Origin: a virus
Length of the DNA stretch: 64,000 nt
Virus record (IMG/VR): IMGVR_UViG_3300047382_000771
Span: 1 to 64,000 of that record
Direction: 5' to 3' (one strand)
Positions 28,955 to 36,100 of this stretch are shown one piece after another. Made by a program: the position numbers and the translations under genes. How positions within the stretch are numbered: the stretch's first letter is position 1; each line of letters starts with the position of its first letter. Below the pieces are notes generated by a model. That model had not been told where the DNA came from. It was given only the letters and a program-made list of their open reading frames with translations, and did no database searches.

Positions 28955-29487
28955 GATATTCTAATTTCTTTCCAGTTTACTAGGTTAGCTTTAACTTGAT
29001 CCCTTATGTGACGCTGCTTAGTGTTGAGTTGGCTTTTACCGCTTTTAACTTCTATAAAAGTTATCTCGTCTTCACCAAACGAAATATAATCGATTGGTTT
29101 ACCAAGGAAGCTACACTGTTCGGGTTCAAAATCAAACTGATCTAAAAAAGGAGCTAATGTTTCAGCTATATGACCAAGCCGAACTTCGCTACTCTTTTTT
29201 TGGTGTGTTATTTTTTTAAGTTTCTCAGTTTTTTCAGCAAGTTCTTCTTCTAGGTCTTTATTAGTTTGAATTAAATATGATTCTTTATATTGTAATTCTC
29301 GCCTGTAATCTTCTATAGATTTTTGCTGTTTACTGAGGTATTCTTGAGATTCTTGAAATTGATTTCTTAAAAAATTGTTTTGTTTTTCTAAGAGATCGGC
29401 GTTAGATTGTTTTTTCTTTAAAAAATATATTGTATAACTTAAGTATATAATACAAGTAACGAGTAAAATTTCAAATAAAAAATTCAA
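28951..29487 (-). CDS. Membrane-anchored PD-(D/E)XK nuclease, Holliday-junction-related (178 aa)
   Basis: Residues about 5-22 (FEILLVTCIIYLSYTIYF) form a membrane anchor, and 25-100 a long coiled coil. The C-terminal domain reads VRLGHIAETLAPFLDQF, FLGKPIDYISFGEDEITFIEVKSGKSQLNTKQRHIRDQVK, with D, E-x-K and a Q/R-rich helix as in the Holliday-junction-resolvase-related family (Endonuc_Holl). The D-x(n)-EVK active site is intact. Anchoring a nuclease to the membrane is unusual; substrate unknown. Confidence 0.75.
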   Translation of the reverse strand: MNFLFEILLVTCIIYLSYTIYFLKKKQSNADLLEKQNNFLRNQFQESQEYLSKQQKSIEDYRRELQYKESYLIQTNKDLEEELAEKTEKLKKITHQKKSSEVRLGHIAETLAPFLDQFDFEPEQCSFLGKPIDYISFGEDEITFIEVKSGKSQLNTKQRHIRDQVKANLVNWKEIRIS

Positions 29488-29490
29488 ATT

Positions 29491-29739
29491 TTACTTTTTA
29501 GTAATAGACAAAATCCTGTCATGTCTAAAAGATCTAACTGATTTTCTTGCAAAACAGTAAGCCTTAAAACCTGCGTTATCTCTATGCTCATTCTTATTTC
29601 CGAAAGAATTGTATAGATTTATATTCCCTATGAGATATGTTTTTGTTTTGTTGTTATTGTTTTTGTAAACAATATAATATTTGTTAGTGAATAATTTCGA
29701 TCTAAGATCGTGGTATTTGTTGATAATTGATTTAATCAT
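29491..29739 (-). CDS. Hypothetical basic protein (82 aa)
   Basis: The protein (MIKSIINKYHDLRSKLFTN...) is rich in Lys and Asn, with YYIVYKNNNNKTKTYLIGNINLY and an AFARKSVRSFRHDRI-like C-terminus. It could bind nucleic acid. No domain recognised. Confidence 0.5.
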   Translation of the reverse strand: MIKSIINKYHDLRSKLFTNKYYIVYKNNNNKTKTYLIGNINLYNSFGNKNEHRDNAGFKAYCFARKSVRSFRHDRILSITKK

Positions 29740-29938
29740 TTAAGTTTATATTATTTGTTTCGCAATAGGCAACACTGTAGCCAGTTTTAAAAGAGAACTT
29801 ATCAACAAAAAAGCAAGCCAAGATAATTCCAGCAGCTCTATATATATCCAAGCCTGAATTGTAAAATAAAAGAATTGCGATTATGACATATGGGCAAAAC
29901 TTATTTAAAGCATAATTTATAAAGTATGTATTATTCAT
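29732..29938 (-). CDS. Small membrane protein (68 aa)
   Basis: Hydrophobic stretches near residues 15-27 (CPYVIIAILLFYN) and 33-43 (RAAGIILACFF) suggest two short membrane spans. It overlaps the next gene by 8 nt. Function unknown. Confidence 0.5.
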   Translation of the reverse strand: MNNTYFINYALNKFCPYVIIAILLFYNSGLDIYRAAGIILACFFVDKFSFKTGYSVAYCETNNINLND

Positions 29939-29940
29939 AT

Positions 29941-30372
29941 TTATCTTCCTGTACTGCCAAAGCCGCCTTGACCTCTGTCTGAATTAGACAAATTTTCCGA
30001 CTCTAACATTTCTATTTTTGGTAATTTAATAAAAACTATTTGACCAATCTTATCTCCTTGTTGGTATCCTGTAGTGGTTTGATCATGAGAAAACCTTAAC
30101 ATGACTTCTCCTCTATAGCCACTATCTATAACTCCAACAGCATTTCTTAATGAATGTCTGGTTTTAGATATGCTAGATCTAGGAAAAACTAAACCTACAT
30201 AACCCTTTGGTATCTCGAAGGAAATACCAGTCCTAGCTTGAACATAAAGACTTGAGTCTCCATCAGAGGGGTATTCTAAAGAAATAGCAGTTAAGTCAAA
30301 CCCTGCGTCAGAATCATTAGCTCTAGCTGGGGGTTGAGCCAACTGATGTAATTTTTTATATTTTATTTCCAT
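29941..30372 (-). CDS. dut: dUTP diphosphatase (dUTPase, 143 aa)
   Basis: All five motifs of trimeric dUTPases are present: DSDAGFDLTA (motif 1), FPRSSISKT (2), GVIDSGYRGEV with the catalytic Asp (3), QGDKIGQIVF (4) and RGQGGFGSTGR (5, the P-loop-like C-terminal arm). It splits dUTP to dUMP and PPi, keeping uracil out of DNA and supplying substrate to ThyX. Length matches the family. The start ATG touches the upstream stop. Confidence 0.97.
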   Translation of the reverse strand: MEIKYKKLHQLAQPPARANDSDAGFDLTAISLEYPSDGDSSLYVQARTGISFEIPKGYVGLVFPRSSISKTRHSLRNAVGVIDSGYRGEVMLRFSHDQTTTGYQQGDKIGQIVFIKLPKIEMLESENLSNSDRGQGGFGSTGR

Positions 30373-30587
30373 TATCTAATCCTATAAGGCTCCGATGTGC
30401 GAACGATAGAGATATTATTTTTTTCGTGAGGACTATACTTGCTCACCATAGATACAAGTTTGGCAGCCCTTAATTCTGCCTCAGGTTGCGTGGTATAATT
30501 TTTCTCTTCTACCCTGCGACCTCCGCGTGTTACAACAAAATAAGGATTTGATCCTTTTTCTAAATTCTTAGTGCGAACATTAATCAT
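30372..30587 (-). CDS. Hypothetical basic protein (71 aa)
   Basis: I start at the ATG at 30585-30587 (MINVRTKNLEKG), 10 nt after a -10 box; a longer frame would start inside the -35 box and run through the promoter. The small protein has YFVVTRGGRRVEEKNYTTQPEAELRAAKL. Function unknown. Its stop overlaps the dUTPase start. Confidence 0.6.
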   Translation of the reverse strand: MINVRTKNLEKGSNPYFVVTRGGRRVEEKNYTTQPEAELRAAKLVSMVSKYSPHEKNNISIVRTSEPYRIR

Positions 30588-30597
30588 AATAGAAAGC

Positions 30598-30626
30598 ATT
30601 ATAGGGCAAATTTTATTAAAAGTCAA
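30598..30626 (-). promoter_or_regulatory. Class I promoter with perfect -10
   Basis: TTGACT (30621-30626), 17 nt, TATAAT (30598-30603), 10 nt before the ATG at 30587. It lies 18 nt beyond the tmRNA 3' end and probably drives the dUTPase-to-membrane-protein run. Confidence 0.75.
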
Positions 30627-30644
30627 GACTTTTTTAAAAAGAAA

Positions 30645-31043
30645 TGGTGGACGTGGCGGGAGTTGAACCCGCGTCTTTAAAGCTTCAAGCGTTCACTTCT
30701 ACAAGCTTAGTCTATTTTTTTTAAAGTTATGATATAGACATCCAACTACTCGTTTTAATTATTCACTCAAACTTGAGGACCCCGAATAATCAGTGGTGCA
30801 GTTTTTAAAACTAGTAAAAATTTATCAGTTTTTACAGATAAATGACCCACATATTCTTATCTGTGTCAGATTATATGAGTTGGCAGGTGTTAAGCTGCCA
30901 TTTCGAGACCAAGCTCAATAGAGTCAAGGTCTACAACACGCTGAGAAGATTCTGCATGTATAAATTTGCGCCTTATTTAGGAGCCAGACGCACTCCTGCT
31001 TGCCATGAACCAATCCAATTTAAATCGAATCCAGAACACGCCC
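30645..31043 (-). ncRNA. ssrA: tmRNA (ssrA), one-piece
   Basis: The 5' end GGGCGTGTTCTGGATTCGA and the 3' end GCCACGTCCACCA form the tRNA-like domain: GGGCGTG pairs with CACGTCC over 7 bp, and the T arm has GGGTTCAACTCCC. A CCA is encoded. Pseudoknot 1 is visible: AGGAG pairs with CTCCT, and TGCGTC pairs with GGCGCA. The tag frame starts at GCA (30953-30955) and runs to TAA at 30890-30892, giving 21 residues that start AESSQRVVDL and end LGLEMAA, with the usual C-terminal Ala-Ala degradation signal. It rescues stalled ribosomes and tags peptides. It lies between the degenerate UvdE and the dUTPase run; phage-encoded tmRNAs are known but uncommon. Confidence 0.95.
30890..30955 (-). other. tmRNA tag-peptide reading frame
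   Basis: The resume codon GCA at 30953-30955 follows pseudoknot 1 at the expected distance. The frame ends GAA-ATG-GCA-GCT-TAA at 30890, encoding EMAA at the tag end. A competing GCA (frame ANLYMQNL...) overlaps the pseudoknot 3' strand and ends SVL, unlike known tags. Confidence 0.8.
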
Positions 31044-31068
31044 ATAAAATGTAAAAGAACAAAAAAAA

Positions 31069-32190
31069 TTATTGAGAACTAGTGAATTGAACATCTCCAC
31101 CTTGGGAAACTATATCACTTCTTCTAGCTGACTCATACAATGCATTGTAGTTATCAGAAACTTTCCTGTACTTCCTGCGAGCAATCTCAAGCAATGCATC
31201 TTCAGACATTCTAGATGGAGCATCTGGGCCCATTAATTTAATAATGGCGATATCTTTATCTGTAACATCTACTTCCCATTTAATCTGGTAACCAAAATCT
31301 GGTATGGGTTGAGATAATTCTTTAGCATGAGCACGAGAACCTGGCTCTTTAGATTCAGACCAAGTAAATACAGGTACTACTCCATTCCAAGTTTCGTGAA
31401 AAGCTCCCACATTAACTTGTTGGTCAACTGTGGCCCCAGCGACTTTGGAAGGGTTGAGTTCGTCGAATAAATTATTATAAGCCAAGGGGAAACCGAAGTC
31501 ATGTTCTTCGTAGCAATATACGTGAAAGTATTTAAATAATCCAAATGCACTCCAAGATCCAGAGTCTGCATTTTTAAGCACTAACCTTTTCTGAGTATTG
31601 CTATCTAATAATTTAAAATTTTCATAGAACCTATCGACAAAATCACAATATGCTTCGTGGTTTTCTGCATCAGGCTGGGAGCTTAAATGCAAGGAGATTG
31701 GGGAAGAAATATTTTCTTGAGCTCCTATTTCATCTAAGAACCAGGAGTAAAAATTAAGTTCTTTTATGGATTTTTCAACAATAGAATCATCCGAATCTAT
31801 CAACTTACAAAACTTATCTGGCTGAATGGAAATAGAAACACCTTTTGTGATCGATGTTCTTCCGATATTTTTTATACCTTCAGACAATAAAGACTGATTC
31901 GGTAAGTTTGAGAAATCAATATCGAAAGAAGAATCAGCCAACAATCCAAACACAGAAGTGTTTAGTCTGTAATGATCTATATCGTTTGCCCTGCAGAAAT
32001 CTAATATTCGAACAGTTAGTTCGAGATTAGATAAAACTTGATTAGATAAAACCTCTAAAGCTTCTGACTCGCCCTTCTCTGAAGATAAGGCAGCGAACTG
32101 CTTACGAGTCATCGCTTTAAAGGTGTTTAAAGATGCATCTTCTTCTTGAAGATGCTTTGAGACGCAGATTAATCCATATTTAGTATTCAT
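31069..32190 (-). CDS. Degenerate UvdE paralogue (373 aa), probably non-catalytic
   Basis: The protein aligns along its length to the intact UvdE at 9759: YGLICVSKHLQ, HYRLNTSVFG, SISIQPDKF, SLHLSS, LVLKNADSG, AYNNLFDELNP, FTWSES and SRAHAKE are the matching blocks. Of the nine ligand positions, H124, E205, D237, H240 and H278 are replaced by Q123, K206, N239, F242 and T276; H73, H168 and H288 remain, and E316 is D308. K318 is T310. Metal-dependent cleavage is unlikely. A roughly 50-residue C-terminal tail is extra. It is preceded by the late motif, so it may be a structural or DNA-binding virion component. Confidence 0.85.
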   Translation of the reverse strand: MNTKYGLICVSKHLQEEDASLNTFKAMTRKQFAALSSEKGESEALEVLSNQVLSNLELTVRILDFCRANDIDHYRLNTSVFGLLADSSFDIDFSNLPNQSLLSEGIKNIGRTSITKGVSISIQPDKFCKLIDSDDSIVEKSIKELNFYSWFLDEIGAQENISSPISLHLSSQPDAENHEAYCDFVDRFYENFKLLDSNTQKRLVLKNADSGSWSAFGLFKYFHVYCYEEHDFGFPLAYNNLFDELNPSKVAGATVDQQVNVGAFHETWNGVVPVFTWSESKEPGSRAHAKELSQPIPDFGYQIKWEVDVTDKDIAIIKLMGPDAPSRMSEDALLEIARRKYRKVSDNYNALYESARRSDIVSQGGDVQFTSSQ

Positions 32191-32199
32191 AAGAATACT

Positions 32200-32206
32200 T
32201 ACACTT
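32200..32206 (-). promoter_or_regulatory. Class II (late-type) motif
   Basis: Minus-strand AAGTGTAA lies 9 nt before the ATG of the degenerate UvdE gene. The same motif precedes adhesin genes. Confidence 0.4.
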
Positions 32207-32459
32207 AAATTAAGTCTGGTTCTTCTACTACTTTAGGCTCAGGAGCTGCAGAGGAAGATTCTCCTTGAGGTTTCTGTTTATAGATCCTAAAATCAGGAGC
32301 TTTTGCGTTCTCTTCTTTATATTTATTCTTGAAGACAATAACTTTCTCTCCATTCATGGTACCTGTTAAGTATTTGGTACCATCTTGCTTTTGATTTACC
32401 CAAAGGGCGCCGACTTCACGATCATCCCATTCATTCTTTTCTTTATCTTTATCTGACAT
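32205..32459 (-). CDS. DUF736-like small protein (84 aa)
   Basis: Residues about 15-62 read REVGALWVNQKQDGTKYLTGTMNGEKVIVFKNKYKE...PDFRIYKQ, matching the short beta-barrel DUF736 pattern (GALW, YLTG, VFKNK, PDFRIY). Members are small phage and plasmid proteins of unclear role, possibly nucleic-acid binding. The Pro/Glu-rich tail is disordered. It lies between the deoxyribosyltransferase-like gene and the degenerate UvdE. Confidence 0.65.
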   Translation of the reverse strand: MSDKDKEKNEWDDREVGALWVNQKQDGTKYLTGTMNGEKVIVFKNKYKEENAKAPDFRIYKQKPQGESSSAAPEPKVVEEPDLI

Positions 32460-32466
32460 AGTAGTA

Positions 32467-32538
32467 TTAGTATTTACGAATTAAAACAAAGGCCACAATT
32501 AGACCTATTAAAAAATTAAACAAAATCATATCCGCCAT
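32467..32538 (-). CDS. Micro-membrane protein (23 aa)
   Basis: The frame MADMILFNFLIGLIVAFVLI ends RKY and is almost entirely hydrophobic. The ATG lies 1 nt from the upstream stop. Only location and hydrophobicity support it. Confidence 0.4.
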   Translation of the reverse strand: MADMILFNFLIGLIVAFVLIRKY

Positions 32539-32539
32539 A

Positions 32540-33076
32540 TTATCTAAACTCTTTTCTCAAGAGTCTCCATCTATCTGAATCAATATTTTTTGTACCATTA
32601 TCAATAGCATACAACATTTTTATGATTTCGTCAAGCGAATTATAAATATATTTATGAGGCAACATTCCTAACATCCATAAGGGAGCCTTTGATTTACCAC
32701 CTTCCATGCTTACAAAAACTGGTTTTTTTTCTCTTACCGCTGTAACAATTTCTTCTGCGCTCCCCCAACTTGCAACATCTGGAACAAGATGAGCTATAAT
32801 AAAATCACTTCTGTCTACAAGATTTAAATCATAAGCCCTGACTGTTTTCATTTTGTCAGCAACTAATTCATAATTTTCATCCTGCATCCATTTTTCCATA
32901 AGCATACGAGAGCCTTCATCCTCTTCGACATCTTTCATGAAAGGTTTTTCGTAGGGATTGAAACAAGTGATAGAAAGCTTAGATAACTTTTTTGTTACTT
33001 CTTGCCTCCAGTCTCGCCCACTCAGATACTGCATGTGGCCAACCAAATAAGTTTTGGTTTTGTATAATAAATTCAT
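32540..33076 (-). CDS. Nucleoside 2-deoxyribosyltransferase-like protein (178 aa)
   Basis: The N-terminus KTYLVGHMQYLSGRDWRQEVTKKLSKLSITCFNPYEKP is typical of the deoxyribosyltransferase-like fold: beta strand, G-x-M-x(5)-DWR, FNP. RAYDLNLVDRSDFIIAHLVPDVASWGSAEEIVTAVREKKPVFV contains the conserved D, D-x-I and GSAEEI with the catalytic Glu. Such enzymes exchange bases on 2'-deoxynucleosides or act in nucleoside and NAD metabolism. Common in large phages. Its promoter contains a palindrome reaching into the ATG. Confidence 0.8.
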   Translation of the reverse strand: MNLLYKTKTYLVGHMQYLSGRDWRQEVTKKLSKLSITCFNPYEKPFMKDVEEDEGSRMLMEKWMQDENYELVADKMKTVRAYDLNLVDRSDFIIAHLVPDVASWGSAEEIVTAVREKKPVFVSMEGGKSKAPLWMLGMLPHKYIYNSLDEIIKMLYAIDNGTKNIDSDRWRLLRKEFR

Positions 33077-33093
33077 GCTACATATAGTAGCAT
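33075..33093. promoter_or_regulatory. Operator-like palindrome at a start codon
   Basis: Arms ATGCTAC and GTAGCAT flank a 5-nt centre ATATA. The palindrome covers the -10 box and two bases of the ATG of the gene at 32540-33076. Confidence 0.55.
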
Positions 33094-33112
33094 CAATAAA
33101 CTAAAATGTCAA
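33084..33112 (-). promoter_or_regulatory. Class I promoter with operator overlap
   Basis: TTGACA (33107-33112), 17 nt, TACTAT (33084-33089); the ATG is 7 nt downstream. Confidence 0.7.
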
Positions 33113-33129
33113 GTATTTTTTGTTTGCTG

Positions 33130-36100
33130 CTAAGCGGAAACTCGATAATGCTGGTAAATTGTCGTTTCGGGATTACCCGCAGCCATAGCTGAAAAAGGGT
33201 ATGGGTAGCAAGTTAAAATATTAGAGCCTACACCTCTTTGGTAGGTATTCCAATAACTGTCATTTGTCATATATAAAGCCATAGACTTACTTGGCCCTTC
33301 ACCTTCTCTTTTAAACCAAGCAGAGAAGCCCCAGCTACCTCCTACATGCAAGTCACTCATGTCACTAGGAAATGCTAATTGCGTTCTGAATTTAGTAGTG
33401 CTTGTGGTTGAACCATATAGCGGATCGGCACCTCTGCCATAATTAGTTAACCCATTTAATTCATCCCAAACTTGTGTTTTTGTATAATCATTAGGCCCAG
33501 GGTTATGAAGGTTCATATCGCTTTGAAATGGGTGGTAGCCAGAACTACTAACTTTACCTGTACCAACTTGAAAAACTTTTTGATTGTTATGACGCCCGCT
33601 ATTTGGACCAGAAACTCTTAATGTAAAACCACTAGGAGCTCCTACAATATTACCCGATGGGTTTAGTTCATTTTTGTAACCATAAGTTCCAACTGCAGCA
33701 CCACTTGGGATATTGAAACCTGAAAAAGCGCCAGTAAATTCAGCCTTATATTTTACTTTGTTTAATAAACCTGAACTCCAGCCAGTAGATATTAGACCGT
33801 TCGAGCCATTGTACATTTCGTCAACATCATTTTGGAAAATTGGCGAATCAAAGAAAACGGGTTGATCGATAACACCATTAAAGCAATTATCAATAGACCA
33901 AGAAGAATGTTGAGAGGCTCCTACTCCCCATCTCACGGCCCCAAAGCGAGAAGCATCGTAACTATACCTAGGCGAATAAGTATTGGTCTGTGAGCCCGAT
34001 CCTTTGTGCCAACTAGTATGAACAGCTACAGGGAGCCCGTTAACCCACATTACAACTCTTCTGTCATCTTGTGAGAATGCAATATGATACCATTCCCCAG
34101 TTATGAATTGCTCATAAGGACCTGTGCCAACTGATTTGACGGTACCTGGCCTATAACTATAAGCACTAGATGTAATTACACCGTCAGTATAAGTATCTTC
34201 ATCGGTATCACCTGTATTGGTTGTGACAGCCTGTAACGAGGTACTGTTTGAAACACTAGAAGTGGGAGGCTCCGTTAACCCAGTCTCTTCCCAAGTTGTA
34301 GTTGCTCCTGCAGGTATGCCTGAAACTCCACATCCATCAGCGGTAAATGCAAATACTTCACCATAACCAATACTTACTCCAGCTGAATGGCTGGTTATGG
34401 TAGCATTGCCACTAGCATCAGCGGTATGGTTAGAAGTTGTTGACAATATTGGGTAATTAGTTGTATCTTGACCAGTATTGTACTCTATGATAGCTTCTGA
34501 AGTTCCAGCAAGTATAGAGCTATTTACATCAAGTCCAGAAAATAATGGATGCCAACCTTGGGGAATGTATGTTTGATCAGCTAGCATACTGCTTATTTTA
34601 TAAGCAGGATCAGAACCAGTTCTAGTAAAGTTTCCTGTCGCAAATATTCCATAGTAAGATAAAATTTGGTTGATAGCTACAGGAAAAACAGGAGCATGGT
34701 CGGTAGTCATATATGACCCACCTCCACCATCTATGAAGTTTAAGAATCCATCAATAAATGCTTGTGGTAGATATGCTATAGAGGAACTATGTCCATTAGT
34801 CTCACCATTAACACCTACATAAATAATTAAATCATAATTGTTGAAATAATCTGTCCACTGTTGAGTGGTGCTGTGTAAATTCTCAATAGCATCGTGATGC
34901 AGCCATGTATTTCCTGCGCCTGTATTAACGGGGAGTTGCTCAAAAGTATAGCCAGCATGTTCAGATATATACTTAAATCCATGATAAAATTTATGAGCAC
35001 CATAATATGGAAAAGGTGAAGACCCTGATATACCATTTTTATAGTCGTTGATATATAAAATTTTATTGGTTTTATTTGTGCTTCTTGATAAAAAATTTAT
35101 ATTATTATATAAAAAAGACCATTGAGCTGGTATGTTTGAGGAATCATAAATACTGCCACCTCCTGCTAGAAATGATTCTTCTGTGGTGGTCCATTGGGGA
35201 TCGCCACCTATATTAATTCCTGCAGAATGTGATGACCAACTAGTGCCATCACCATAAGTTGGAACAATAGCTGGAGGAAGGTAACCTACATATTTTAACA
35301 TGCCACCATCAACTGTAATTTTTCCCCCATTTGGTGCGGCAGATCTAATTATGCCTAAGAAGGGATCCCCCTGTTCGTCGTCAGCTAAAGTAGAAAAAGA
35401 TCCTCTGATTCCACTAGAAGTAGCATATTCAGAAATAGTTATTAAAGAATTTGGCCTTGCACCAGTTACTGTAACTGTTTGAGTTGAGTCTCCGTCGTCT
35501 GCTATAGAAATAGATGCCGAAGAACAAGGGTCCGTAATAATAGCCCCCGAACTACCAGCTGAACCTACCGATGTATCAAGCAAGCCTGTAATTCTTAACC
35601 TAGCATAATATGTAGTATCTGGACTAAGGTCGGAAAATGCTACAGAAGCTAGAAGTGTTGGGGATGAAATTGTTTTAGCTATACTTGAAAAGTTTGAATC
35701 TGTCGCCAGCTCATAGTGAAAAGTCGAAAATCCTGCAGCAGGCATGGTTTGCCCAGTAGTTTCAGCAAAATCAAAACCCAAATCATTTTGACCAACAAAA
35801 TTAGATGTAGCTGTAGTGGTTGCTGCAAGCGGATTAAATGCAACAGCAGTTACATTAGAATATGGACTGTCTCCGTACTGAGAGCTGTCAGCTTTTACTC
35901 TATAATAATAAGTGGTTCCCGCAGTTAAATTTGCGGCTGCAGTGTTATAATTATTAGTATAAGATGTACTGTTTGCTGCAAGATGAGCTATATTGGAAAA
36001 CCCTGCGGTACTAGAGGTAGAACTTCTTTCAACCGTAAAACTATCTTCAATAAGAGTATTATCTTGGAATGAAATTTGTATCGATGTGTTTACTTGGCTT

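Noticed and set aside
30913-30970. Alternative tmRNA tag frame starting GCA-AAT (ANLYMQNL...)
   Set aside because: This GCA overlaps the 3' strand of pseudoknot 1 and the frame ends SVL, without the Ala-rich C-terminus; the frame ending EMAA is better.
30842-31054. A 70-residue plus-strand frame over the tmRNA
   Set aside because: It lies entirely antisense to a clear tmRNA with intact pairing; no ribosome-binding site or family signal.
1-33000. Bacteroidetes-type host suggested by A-rich leaders lacking Shine-Dalgarno
   Set aside because: The promoters are TTGACA/TATAAT and not the TAnnTTTG type, and some genes keep good Shine-Dalgarno sites; leaderless starts explain the rest.
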